Under the pieces are notes generated by a model. That model worked only from the letters and a program-made list of their open reading frames with translations. It searched no databases and was not told where the DNA came from. Positions 49,030-61,874 of a stretch of 64,000 nt of DNA are shown here, in pieces. The stretch lies in assembly GCA_946807835.1 (NCBI GenBank), contig OX327710.1, positions 11,644,501 through 11,708,500 of the forward strand, read 5' to 3'. Within the stretch, counting starts at the first letter, position 1; every line of letters starts with the position of its first letter. The stretch is from Ailanthus altissimus. Lineage: Eukaryota; Streptophyta; Magnoliopsida; Sapindales; Simaroubaceae. The position numbers were made by a program, and so were the translations under genes.

Positions 49030-52000
49030 CCCAACTCTAACCACACCTCACGCACGAGGAGCGGTGTAAGAACCTAACTCACGCCATGTCTTGTGTGCGA
49101 AGTGCAAGGTGCGAGAAATTTTGGACTTCGTATTTTTGTTCTTGATTTCATTATTTTTATACTTTTTTTAAATTGATTCACAAAATTATTTGTTCTCATT
49201 CTATAAAGTATTTTTTTCTAGATCTATTTGAACAACAACATTTTTTTTTTTGATTTTGTGACTCAAACTACAAGTTTTTTTAGTTGTATTATTCATAAAT
49301 TTTTTTTTGTCTATTTATTATCTTCTTAACTAATAAATATTAGCTAAAATATTTTTAACTATAAAAGCATATCCATTAAAAAAAGTGACTATTCCTAGAC
49401 ATTTCACTTGTTAAATCAACCTTCAAATTTATATTTTTTTTAAAAAAAAACTCACATTAAAAACTTTAATAAATGATAAATTAAGAATAAAAATATGGAT
49501 ATGACTATTGAACCCACTGAAATACTTTTTTGAAACTGCTACTTAATAAACTCACTAGTAAATTTTGAAAATAAAAAGTTTACTCAATAAATCTATCTCT
49601 ATGTGTAAATTTTTTATTTTTTTCTTTTACTATTTTACTAAAGAATTTCTCTAACTAAATTTTCATTCAAGTAAATTTGCAGGAGATAAATTCATTGAAA
49701 CATATATTTCTAATTTAAAATATTTAAGAAAATATACAAATTTCATTCATAAATAGATTCCTAAATATAAAAAAAAAAAAATTTGTTTTTTTAAAGAAAT
49801 TTGACCAACAATGAAATATATTATTATTATTATTATTATTATTGAGTTACATACTTAAAAACGGATAGATAGTATAGGTATCATTATGGGAAAAGTTAAT
49901 CTCCGAAATAGTAAGATCCTTGGCGCAAAAGGAATAATATCTTTTTTAGTGAAGAAAAGATATTTCTGTTTACAAGCAATGTATTTATCAAATTCAAAAT
50001 GGATTAATCCAATATTTTTCATTAATTTTATATTCGTAATAGTATGAAATTCTTATAGAAGAAATATTTATCGATACGTGTGTGCTTATTTGGAGGGATC
50101 ATCATAAATAAGTGAAGTGTGTTGTACCGCTTGTAATATTTCTAGAAACATGATAGGTAACCCTTCCACTTGGCACCATGAGATTATTAAGTTCGACGCT
50201 TCATTTTGTCTTTTTTTTTTTTTTTAATTTTTTTCTATTGAGGTTGAACCTAAACTTGTACTCAAGAGATATAGCCCATTACTTTAGTAGTTCTTGTGTT
50301 CTTTGAATGGATCTTTTAGTTGATGAGAGAGGGTCTTTTATTTCACTTAATGACTTTTAATAACCAATTATGAGAAGAAGAACAAATATAGAAACATGTG
50401 AATTGTATGACTTAACTAATGACAAAATTTGTACTTGTTTGAGTATGTAAATAAATTCTGATCTTTTTTCCCATTAAGCAAAACTTATGAAATAAATCAG
50501 ATTATTTTTTCAATTAAAAGGACTAAAACATATGATTAAATATCATATGAGTTGGCTCGACGAGCACTTTAACTATTTAGTTATGAATGTTTAGCGGGTA
50601 TCCTTAAAGGGATCCTATCAATTAGTTTTGACATAGAATCAATTTTTTGATTATTCATTCTGATCTAATTATTAAGACAATTAAAAATAATGCCTCTAAA
50701 ATTAATTTTTGAACATATAATAGTTTTGAATTGAATCCATTTAATAAGAGACGAGATGCCTGCAATAAAAACTTGTTCTAATGGATATAAAAGCAAGATC
50801 AATAGTTGAGATGGAGAGATTGATCTATTTCAATCTTCATTTCATAATAAAAAAAATTTTAATTTTAATTTTTTCTTTTATAAATTTATATATGTCGAGT
50901 ATTCCATCTTTATGATGTAAATATGTTTGATGTTGAATAAAAAATAACAAAATTAGGATTCAAAGAAGATGATAATAAATTGAATATCTTTAAAATTAGG
51001 TTTAAATATCGACATTTAAACTTAATTATATTATTTTGTCTAAAATAATAATTTATTTTGTGTGTATTTTAGTAATAAAAGAAATTATAAAAAAGTGGGT
51101 TTAAAATTATTTTAGTGTCAGTTTGGTTGGGCTTCTATATTGACAAAAAAATATTTTTAATGCTAAAAAACTCTTTTTAAATTTTTTTAATGATGTTTAG
51201 TACATATTTGATTGGGTTTTTCTACTAGCCAAAAGATCTTTTGTAATGCCAAAAGTTTTTTTCAAAATTTTTAATAACGTTTAGTTGCAATTAAAGAATG
51301 GTTTTTGAAGATTTAATAAATTATTTTGCCTTTATTAGCAAAAGCTCAAAATTTGAGATTTAATAGTAGAGTTTTTTGAACTCTTTTTATATTTTTGTAT
51401 TGACACATATATCCTAATAATATTTTTAAAATTACGTAGCATACTCTTAATAAAAATAAACTTTATTCATCTAATATATTTTTAACACTTTGTTAAAAGT
51501 TATCACATCTTCATGTCTTTACAACTATAATACTTCAACAAAGCGTAACCAATTTTTTTTCGTAGGTACATAGCATTGCATTTTTTTTTATTTTTACATT
51601 TATACCAAAAATAATAATTAATTTAATTCATTGATTGATATCTATTAAGTATTTTTTTGAAAATTTAATAATACACAAGTACTTTTAACAATAGGTAATA
51701 AAATGATTTACTATTTCAAAAAAACTTTTTAATGAACAACTAAACAGTTAATGATTTTTTTTAAAATTTTACTTTTAAAAGTTCTAATTTCAAAAATTTT
51801 ATTTAAAAAGTTTAACCAAACAAGTCTTAGTTGTAATTAGAAAAGAGCTTTTGAAGATTAAAAATAATATTTTTATTATACTTGTAAAAGCTCAAAATTT
51901 GAAAATTTAAAAGTATAGCCTTTTGATCTTGATCTCAATCTCTCTTCTCTCTCTCTCCTCTAATTTGTGTAATATCAAATATACTCTAATAATATTTTTT

Positions 52001-52330
52001 TAATTCTATTGTGTACCCTTATTAAATATAAACTCTACTTAACTAATATATTTTTATTATTTTTTTGAAAGCCATTATATCTTAATATCTTTACAGCTAT
52101 AATATTTTTACAAACTCTCTATTAAGAGTTTTTTTGGCATTGATAAGTAGTATTTTATTTCTATTTTAATTTTGTACTAAACACAATAATTTATTTTATT
52201 TGTTAATTACTATATATTAATTTTACCTAAATTTATGTTATAAGATATTGAATGTGAGGAAATACTAAATAAATCTAAATTTATGTATAAAAAAATTAAA
52301 TTATCTAAAATTTAGATATAATCTTTATTT

Positions 52331-55300
52331 TTATTTTTTGAAAAGGACATTTATTACTTGAGTAGAAGAACTGAGACAATCCAAAGAAACAAGGCAAAAA
52401 ATATTGCTTAAGGTAGATTCTAACCATACAAAATCTAAATCACAAGACAGAGAAAAATTTGCCATAGCATAAGCCACTTTATTAGAGGGCCTAAGGACAT
52501 AAAAAAAAATCCTAAAAGAGCGAAAGGAATGAAGCAAATCCCTAATGTTACTAATTAGGATTTCGTTAATCACTAATTGATAATCTCTTTTCACTTGTAT
52601 AAGGTCATACCCTAGTCGCTTAGTATGAACTGATGCATAAAAACTAGCTAGGGCTTTAGTTGTAATAATACTTTGATGAGTAATAAGAAGTCTGGAAGCA
52701 CTTGAAAAAGAGCTTTGCCAAGATGATTGTGGCAAACAAACCCTAAACCTGTAGCACCCTTCTTATTGTTGATAGTTGCATTTGCATTAATTTTTACTCA
52801 GTCAGTGTTAGGTGGCTTTTAAGAACAAATGATAGGATTCTAAGCCAAACTACTCGTAAGTTGAGCTTGCTGAAATTCATTAACATAATCTTGCACCCAT
52901 AAAAAAATAAAAACAGGCTCCAAAAAAATGCCTTCATGAATAGCCTTGTTTCAGGCATACCAGAATCTCCAAAGCATCACAATAAAGAGTTCCACTTATT
53001 TAACTAGAAATGATTCAAAACTTGATCAAATAAATCAATTATGGTAGTATCTTACAAGCAAACAACCATTTGAAAGACGTCACACCAGTTTCAAACCGTA
53101 ACAAGTATTCTACACTGTCATAAGGCAGGCACAATACTTTCGTCATCAAAAGAGCAAATTGAGACTTCTTGTTCGTAGGAATATAGTGAGAGTTCAAGTT
53201 AACCTTCGTTGGAAGCCAACTGTGATAGCCCGCCAAGCAAAAAAGTTAATGTTCAAACCATAATGCACGCCACCATCTCACATTTGATTGTTTTAAGGAG
53301 CTTTAGGCATGATCTTTTGTATAAAATTCCAGCCAATAACTAGACTTGACATTATAGTTACCATGAGAATCAAAATACAAAATCAAACAATCTTCTCGGT
53401 GGCCACTATGAGGCATTAAAGGAATACTTAAGATGAGTTTTTGTTCCTCATCTGAAAAAGAACTTTTGATAAGATCTATATTTCAATACCCCGAATTTGT
53501 CAATAAATCTAAAACTTTTGATAATTCTATCAATTTATGAGGATACACAGGTTTGAAATAATAAGGACGAGGAAGCCATTTATCGTGGCATATGTAAATC
53601 GATGCCCCCATTAACTTTCACCGTAATGCCTTTTTTAAAATTGTTTATCTACCCTAAAGAATGCTTTTCCATACAAAACAATCTGAATTCTTTTGTTTAA
53701 CTTATAAAAATAAAGTATTATGAAAATAGAGTCCTTTAACCACTTGAGCCACCAATGATGTTGGCCGTTTGAGAATTCGCCAGTTTTGCTTAGCTAGCAA
53801 GGTTTTATTAAAAAGAAGAAGATCTCTGAACTTGAGACCTTATTTCTTTTTATTACGACAAAGATACTCCCAATGATATTAATGAACTTTTTAATTACTA
53901 TCATCCCCACCCCACCCCACCAAAACAGGGCACTTAATTTATGAATTCTATAAACGAGGGAAGTGGAAAGTTCAAATAAATTCATTGTGTAGTCTAGAAT
54001 TGATTGAACTACTGCCTTGAAGAGAATCTAACGGCCTTCAATAAAAAAGAGCTTTGATTTTCGTCCTTTAAGATTATTCCACACATGATCCTTAATGAAG
54101 AAAACAAAAAGCATTTATTTTTTCCACTGAAACTTGGAAGACACAAATACCTTTCATGGCAAGAAACTTACTGAACACCAAGATGAGTAATAATACCTGA
54201 GGTTTTGAGACCCCCTAAAGCACATAGCAGACTTACTAAAATTAATATACTAACCAGAGGAATTCTCATATTGAGTAAGAATCTGTTATTTATACGTCCA
54301 TTATGCATATTCGTTTTCAAGAAAAGTAAGCCATCGTCAAGAAAAAATAGATGAGATATGGTTGGGACATGACTATCACAACGAAACCTTTGTAGTCTAC
54401 CATCACTTTTGGCATTTGCAATTAAGCTGGTTAAGCTTTTTGCACATCAAGTAAATATGTAAGGGGAAAGCGAATTGCCTTATCTCAAACCTCTTGAAGG
54501 GGTAAACCTCTCATAAAAAACACCATGTAGAAGCATAATAAAAAACTGACGCCGGATTAAAATTCACCATTTCTCTAAAAAACCCATAATACTCATCATA
54601 CCATCTAGGAAGTTTCACTTAGATCCTATCATATGCTTTTGACTTGTCGAGCTTAATTTTCATATGAGCAGTAGAAAAGGCTTCCTTTTTCTTTAATGCA
54701 TGGAGACATTCAAACCCAATGATAGCATTACTTGTAATAAAGTTGACCCAGAATAAATGCAAAGGCTCCGAAATTATATCCTTCAAGACTTCTTGAAGCT
54801 TATTAGCCAAGACTTTGGCTATGATATTATAATCCACATTGCAAAGACTAATGGGGCAAAAATGATTTGGACACTCGGGATCCACCTTAGGGATAAGAGC
54901 TATTAATGTCTCATTAAGAACCCTCAATTCCCCTCATAAATTCAAAAATTCCAAGGCATCAATAACATCTCCAACAATACTCCAATACTTCAGAAAGAAA
55001 AGAGCAAGAAGACTATCTTTACCGGGTGCTTTAATAAGCGACATTTGAAACAAAACCCTTTAGACTTCATTAGCATGAACTTGACTTTCCAGATATAATC
55101 TATTTGGCTCTGATAATCTAACCACAACACAGTCAGTCACTATCCGAATAGCATCTCTTGAGGGATTTAAATAGAAAAAATTCCAGAAAAGTAGTCTAGC
55201 AAAGCCTCAACCATTCTCGAATTAGTAGACTGCATCACTCCATTCTTGTCACGAAGCCGCTTAATCCTATTTGGTTTCCTCCATTAAATAATTTGGCCGA

Positions 55301-55755
55301 CTAATCCTACCTTCTTTTACAGCACTTGTGTTAATCTCATTAAAGTCCCCACAACAAAACTATAGCATGGTTGAAAGACCACTTAGACGTCTTAATAACA
55401 TCCATGAATGAATACGTTGTGATGAGTCAAGATGACCGTAAAAACTCGTAAATCTCCACTCTTGAAAACTCTGGGATTTGACAACAACGTCTATATGATG
55501 TCTAGAAAAGGATAGAAGATGCACATTCACATTTTCTGACCACAAACGAGCAAAACCACCACTTCTACCTACCTTTTCTACCACTAGTTTTCCAGCAAAC
55601 TACAAACGAACCCCCAATTTCACTATTTGCCTAACCATCTCCAGTGTCTCACAGAGAAACACAATATCTAGACTTAATTCCTGCACACATTTGCATAGGA
55701 TAAGGAATGTCCTGGAATTGTCCAAACCCCAAACATTCCAACTTAGGAGATTCAT
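52331..55755 (-). pseudogene. LINE ORF2 (endonuclease, RT, RNase H), broken
   Basis: Start ATG at 55755 gives MNLLSWNVWGLDNSRT and IVFLCETLE, the Asn and Glu motifs of the AP-type endonuclease, then a stop and EWRFTSFYGHLDSSQR (about 55450). Reverse transcriptase at 54930-54300 has LIALIPKVDPECP, PISLCNVDYNIIAKVLANKL and IKLDKSKAYDRI; the active site near 54333-54341 reads FLDD in place of FADD. A zf-RVT-like part with WLPTKVNLNSHYIP is at 53220-53040. RNase H (52735-52331) includes YDLIQVKRDYQLVINEI and SNKVAYAMANFSL; the catalytic first part is unreadable. Many stops between blocks. Confidence 0.88.
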
Positions 55756-55759
55756 TGAG

Positions 55760-57417
55760 ATCGGCAGCCTTGTCCATTAACAGGCAACGCCGTTGAAGAA
55801 GTATCTGACTCAACCAAGCCTTTATTAACACCCATATCACTACTACCAACCTGGATGTCCGCAACCCCCGTAATCTTCTCATTCCTAAAATCAAGTTCTA
55901 AAATACGCCAGCCCTTATCTCCAGTACCACGCCCACGCTTATCTTTCACTTCCAAAATCATAGAATTATTCATATTCTGCTTAATAGGTTTCCAATTAGA
56001 GATGACTACCGCAAGCATTGAGGAGCCATTGATTGAATCTCTATTATTAACCGAACCATCTACTGGATCTTTCCCCTTCTTTTGACTCAATTTCCCATTC
56101 TCCTTTTTCTTCCCCTGAACACCGATTATCCTCTGAACAACCGCGTTCGAAGAAGCAACCCTAAAATTTGGTTTGAAGCTCTGTGCCATCAAAAGGGACC
56201 CTGGCTTGAGAAAAAATTTCGGTAACATCTATAATCCCCACTTCAGAACAAACCCCGAAAAAAGGATCTTGAAGTTCTGTGACTTGTGAACAAGTGGCTT
56301 GTCTGTCAGATACATTACTAATACACGCATCCATATCCTGAGCTTGCACTTGTACACCACAGCCACATTATCGTTGACTTGCACATTATCATTATTTGGC
56401 TTGTGAGAATCAACTGGTAGTGGCGCTAACCTAATATCTTTTAAACTCTCATTCACATTCATTACCAGTTGATAGTCTATAGCCATCGCAGCATTCAAAC
56501 TGACCAATTACTTTCCTCTATATCTCCCTTGAGAAGAAGTCGTATTTCCATTGGAAGGCTCCTAGTACGCAAACCCAGAAGAACTGGCCGCTACCATAGC
56601 GATCTCAGGGAGTTCCCACGTTTCTGACCCTCACCAGATTCACCATTTTTCCTCTGCCATTGAGTTCTCCTCGACGATCTCATCTGCGGTTGTTCTTTCG
56701 ATACCTTATCATGTTCACGATTAGCATCCCTCCCTTTTTTCTGAACTCCATTAGAAACTCTAACTGCATAAAACTCCACTGCCAGATTCTGATTGACTGA
56801 ATTGCAATCCTTTTAAGCATGTCCAAAAAAGCCACAGTCGCGGCAAAACTTGGGAAGCTGTTCATATAGTAACAAAATCACGATTTCCTCCTCTTTATTA
56901 CCAACCGCCACAAGCGGCGCTGGTTTTAAAGGTTCAGGTTTATTAACGTTTACACGTAAATGTATGAACTTGCTGAGGCTGTCGCGAGAGGCACCTTTGT
57001 AAATCTCCAGGACCTCACTGATTAGAGCACCAAGCCCTTTACCTGCTTCGGTATTCATCAAATAAAAGGGTAAACCATGTATCTGAATCCAAAAGGGTGC
57101 CCTCTCAAATGACAGGTTTGAAAAGCGTCCGTAACCCGTAAGTTTGGTAAAAACTATCAAATTATTGTCAAAGGTCCAAGGCCCCCCAAAAGGATTCGGT
57201 TGCGATCCGCTTCAGACCCAAAGGAAAAGACGAACAGATTCTGCTCGGCATTTACCACTTCAATGGAAAAGTCATCCACTGTAGTCCATAATTTTTTCAG
57301 ACTATGAAAATAAAGGCCTCTCTGTTGACAAAGTGGGGGCTCAAAACCTTGCCAACCAGGGAGAGTAAAATCCTTCTATTTCCTATTAAGTGAGTGGATG
57401 GTATCAGCCATATCCAT
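55760..57417 (-). pseudogene. LINE ORF1 (DUF4283 and zinc knuckle), broken
   Basis: Start ATG at 57417 (MDMADTIHSLNRK, then a stop at about 57377). The frame shows the DUF4283-type nucleic-acid-binding domain: FSFGSEADRNRILLGG near 57210, then WTFDNNLIVFTKLTGYGRF and FWIQIHGLPFYLMN (about 57090). A CCHC zinc knuckle follows, CRDCGFFGHA-stop-KDC; the stop is at 56813-56815, inside the knuckle. The 3' part (56230-55760) is a low-complexity Lys/Asn/Gly-rich tail. In L1 elements this protein coats the RNA. Confidence 0.85.
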
Positions 57418-57705
57418 TTTGGTATAGCGTTTAATTATCTCTTCGACCTCTATAGGGAAGAAAACCTAACCTTTTTTACTGCAAAACTACATCTCCAAAA
57501 TTTTCGGAGGAAACGAGAGGATTTTAGATATAAATTTTATTAAGTATCTTTTTTATAATTTAATAATAAATAAATATTTTTAATAATATGTAATTAATTA
57601 ATTTAATACTTTAACAGAAATATTTTAATTAATCAAACGATTTTTTCTAAAGTTTAATTTTTAAAAATTTTAATTAAAAAATTCAATTAAATGAACTCTT
57701 ATCGA

Positions 57706-59586
57706 ACTTAGATAGCTCGACATTAAAAATACTAATAAATAATAATTTAAGACTTACAAGATTTTGTTGAATGTCTAAGCTATAATATTATCGTTCAAAA
57801 GTACATGTCTTGCACATGCAACCATTAATGGTTAGAAATTAAAAATTTTAAACGATAATCAAATTTATAATTTATATTTATTTGTATACATATCAATTGC
57901 AGTCCACTTTTAATTAAAAAAATTAATAGTTTAGTTTCTGATTTTTTTTAAATTACTCATAAATTCTTTAAATATTCAAATTAATTTTTACAGGGAAAAA
58001 TTGTGCATTTTTTAAAAATAAAAATGATAGAAACAATTCATTAAATATTTCAAAAAATTTAGAAACAAGATTATTGTCATGAAAGAGTAGTCTAAGATAA
58101 TTCATCTACCATTCACTAATTTATAAAATAACTAATAGTACTAATAGTTAATTAAATTATTCTCTTTCATGTACATTTTAAAGTAATACGTCCTGAATCT
58201 TTTAAATACTTAGAAAATCATGTTTTTACTTTCTATTATAATGATATCCAAATTTATGATTAGTACTGAAAAAATTCTTAATTGAATCCTAATTTTAGAC
58301 AAATCTTATATTAGTTTTCTCTAATTTTTTAACATTATAAATGTATAATTCTACTAAATTAAATCTATGAATTATAACAAAGATATAAAGATTGTATCTA
58401 ATAGCTTAAAGGAAACACCAAAAAAGAAATTATTATGAACACAAATCTAGTTTTTTTTTTTTACAAGTATTATATTATAAATTTTAAATCTCAATATTAC
58501 ATTTCAATGATCAATTAATAATAATAATTGTCAATAACTGTCATAAATAAAATTACTCTGGTCTCTACTCAAATTTGAACCAACTTAAAAGAGTTTGCTA
58601 TTAGGTTAAGGATCTAGCTCCATGAACACAAATCTTTTGAACGGTAAGTTTTAGTTATTGCTTTGGTACGTGCTAGAGAAATTAAGTGATATCCATGAGA
58701 ATGAGAACGAGAACTTCTTGTGAAATGAAATTTTTGTTTAAATAGACAATGTATATCATATAGTTAACCCCTAACTTTCATATATAAAAAAAAAAAGGAA
58801 AAGAAAAGAATTACACCTAGATCATTTTGTAAATGTTAAAATGAAAAAATGAACATATGATTGATTTTACTAGCGAGATAAAAAAAATATATATATCCTA
58901 ACCTTACGAGTTCACTCTTTTCTTTTCTTTTTTTTTATTTTTTTTGTTTTTCTTATATTGTTGTGTTAACAAAAATTACATATGACTAAGACGTCAAAGT
59001 TATCGTTTTATTCTTTTTAATTTCTTACGGTGACTGCTTTCATTTGGATGCTAAGTACAACAATAAGTGGCATAAAATAAAAAGATGAAAACTTTGGTAG
59101 GTAGCTAGGATATTTTAAATATCTAAGTAGTAATTTATTATTATTATTTACAAACTGGCATATTATATTGGAGGGACAACTTGCTTTAGCAAGTAATGCC
59201 TCTTTCTCGATTGCAACTTTTTGGATTTTTTTTGGGTTAAATAATGAATGACATTATTGTTAAACCTAGATAGCAATACAGATGAGAAATAATTAAATGT
59301 ATCGTAACAAAAAAATTACAATCTTATTAAAAAAAAAGGTTGTAAAGTGATCTATATTTTAATTATTTATAGCACTTAAGTATTTAATTCAAGCGACATC
59401 TTTAATATTATGAAACACATCGGTATAAAAATTAGTTTTATGATTGAATGTCACTTGATTCTGCTTTCTCTAAATAAAATATATTGTTACACAAAAAAAA
59501 CTCTCTTGATTTTGTTAATAATAGATTTGTCTTGAGTTTTCCTTTAGAAAAGAGATCTCACGGCGCCAGCTGACTGGACGATGATT
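57706..59586. other. no gene recognised
   Basis: Very AT-rich, with poly-T and poly-A runs (58450, 58790, 58925) and no motif or frame of note on either strand. Confidence 0.4.
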
Positions 59587-61860
59587 TGTTAGAGTTAGTA
59601 CTTACTTGCTATTATAATATTATATAAAAAATAATTATTAATATTTATACAATATACATTTTCAGTATAATCGTTAGTATTAAATACGTATATGATATAA
59701 TACTTATAACATTACAGACATTTTATGATCTGAACTAAGTATATGGTATAATACTTGTAACATTACAGATATTGTATGATCTGAAGGAGTTCATCTTCTA
59801 GTTTAAAAGAGTTTAGACTAGGGTTAAGAGTTAGCAACGCTGAGAGTTCTAAATACTAAGAGTTAGCAGGTTAGAAGAGTTAAGAGTCTGATCTGTAATG
59901 GTACAAAGACATGACAAATACAAGTAATGATATAATTGCAAAGAGTTATAATAGGTGCTAGAAAATTTTATTATACAAGTATCTTCTTAAACACTATGTT
60001 TCTAATCTATTTTTATCGATGTGTGTTTATTAGTGGATAATTTTCAAATAGATTAATGTATACTTATATTTGTAAGGTACAGATGATTGTTCTTAGCTAA
60101 CCATGATCTTAGAGCTCATACACTGAATAGACTCATGAGTACGCTAATAGACATTTTATGAATCCGTCAATGGTGAGTTCTCTCGAGTTGAGTAGTATTC
60201 GTAGTCCTTAAACTTATGCGCTACGATGGGCTTGTGAATGAACCATCGTACTTTGGTTCCACGGATGTCAAAGACATTTCATGATTTAACCGTTACGTGT
60301 CACTGGGTATGATTTGATACTCGTAGAGTTTGGTGTGCGTAGATATAGGTTAAGTCAACTCTTATAAGGGAGTTGTATATCCTAATGCTCGAAGAATTAA
60401 ATTTTAGAAAATCTTGTGGGCACAAGTATATAACCCTAAAAAAGAGTTTTTCGTAGGGTTAAATAATATCGTAAAGGATTTTATGGATTTTATTTTTCAA
60501 AATAAAAATTTAGAAATAAGTTCACGGATGAGCATCTTGAAAATTTGATGGTACTGATCTATATCCCTGCTCTTCTATAATATAGGTGACGAATGGATTA
60601 TACGTAAGCACATTGACCTCATTTTTTATGGTCTAATGCGTTAATTTGTAATATCCGTGATATATGCGTGGGGTATCAGTCACGCACTTATGGAATAATT
60701 CTATTTGGTGAATTTGTTGTGGACCTAAGAAGTCCTATAATATGAAGTGTACTCGTTATGCACTTGGGCAACGTATCAGATTAAATTGTTTAATCTAGTA
60801 AATTTTTAATAAAATCGAATATTTGTTTCAACAACCCTTAAGTGTTAAGTATATTAAATAGTTAATAATTGTTGTTGACCAATTAAATAGTGACACATGA
60901 TGCATAATGAACCTTCGAATAAATTAACTCAAGTATAGAATTTGGTGAGACCTACGTTGAGTTAAATAAAAACTTAAGGGTAATATCACATAATTAATTA
61001 TTTACTTATTAAATAAATAAATAATTAATTTAATTATTAATTAATTGATTAATTTGACTATGGCCAAAAGTTAATCATTAAGTTAAGTGAAATAAATATT
61101 GTGGTTTATTTAATAGTTAAATAAGTTTTAACTTAACTTAAATTAATAATTAATTAAGGTTAAGTTAATCAAAATATCTAATTAACTTAAATTAATCAAC
61201 TTAAGTTAATGTATTAATTAAAATTAAGTTAAAGGCTTAGATATTTTATAACTTAATGATTAAGTTATTAATAAAATAATCATGATTAAAAATTAATCAC
61301 TTAAGTTAATTACTTTATTAATAAAATATATTAAATTTAAATGCCTATATAACTGTAAAGATGAAATAAAAATTGGAAGGAGAAATGCCTTTGGTGGCCG
61401 GCCATTTGATGGGAAGGAAGAAGCAAAATTTTGTTTAGTTTTTGAGTGTTAAAATCAACAAAATCAAGAGATTAAAAGTTATCTTTTATTATTTATATTC
61501 TTCTTTTTATATTAGACAACCATTGTTGTATTAAAATTTATTTTTTTGATAAATTTAAATATTGAATAAATTAATATTTTAAGTATTAGATTATAGAGAT
61601 TAAAAATTAATCTCAGAACTTAAGTGTTAAATCGATGTTGGAAATAATATGATTAATATTTGTTTAATTTTATTAGTATAATAAAATACAAAATTTATCA
61701 TGTTTATTATTTAAGAAATTAGATTTTTAATTTTTGCTGTGCATATATATAATGTATTAGATACACGTATATGTATTTATGAATAACGCACACGTACCCA
61801 TATGCGTACCCATATGTATACATGCATCCAATAGAATACGATTTTGAACCGCAACCAACA
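59587..61860 (+). repeat. 5' LTR (2274 bp)
   Basis: Starts TGTTAGAGTTAGTACTTA, alignable with TGTTGGAAATGGTGCTTA of the minus-strand copies, and ends AACCAACA. It contains a 51-bp tandem duplication (59685-59786, TAAGTATATGG.ATAATACTT words) and a long TTAATTAA-rich low-complexity stretch (60960-61330). Confidence 0.85.
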
Positions 61861-61862
61861 AA

Positions 61863-61874
61863 TGGTATCAGAGC
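61863..61874 (+). other. primer-binding site for initiator tRNA-Met
   Basis: TGGTATCAGAGC, two bases after the LTR end, is the intact complement of the 3' end of plant initiator methionine tRNA, the usual Copia primer. Confidence 0.92.

Larger units (their letters stand above)
48064..51117. other. no gene recognised; AT-rich intergenic with small repeats
   Basis: Contains the 42-bp tandem repeat (48511), a GC-richer hairpin island (48975-49120) and a (TAT)n microsatellite at about 49819-49843. The 93-aa minus-strand frame at 48763-49044 spans the island and AT-rich flank and resembles nothing known. Confidence 0.4.
52322..57522 (-). mobile_element. complete but decayed L1-type LINE (5.2 kb)
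   Basis: Flanked by TTTAGATATAA at 52311-52321 and 57523-57533, an 11-bp target duplication. On the minus strand the element begins ATCCTCTCG and ends in a short A-rich tail (about 52345-52322). It carries ORF1 then ORF2, both broken. The neighbouring uninterrupted repeat copy near 51640 shows the empty site. Its order of domains is that of plant L1 elements. Stops and frameshifts throughout mean it cannot move by itself. Confidence 0.9.
51121..57705. repeat. two tandem copies of an AT-rich repeat, second split by the LINE
   Basis: Copy one is about 51121-51828, with GTTTGGTTGGG and TTTAACCAAAC near its ends. Copy two starts near 51829 and aligns from 'aattag.aaagagcttttgaagat', continues to 52321, and resumes after the LINE at 57534-57705 ('tattaagtatcttttttataattt'). 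The 'aaaagctcaaaatttga' words at 51344 and 51888 mark the match. The ends suggest a MITE-like element, but no target duplication was resolved. Confidence 0.65.

Noticed and set aside
48763..49044. 93-codon minus-strand frame with a hydrophobic middle
   Set aside because: Half of it is AT-rich low-complexity sequence and half is the hairpin island; no family recognised.
55855..56085. 76-codon plus-strand frame
   Set aside because: Antisense shadow of LINE ORF1.
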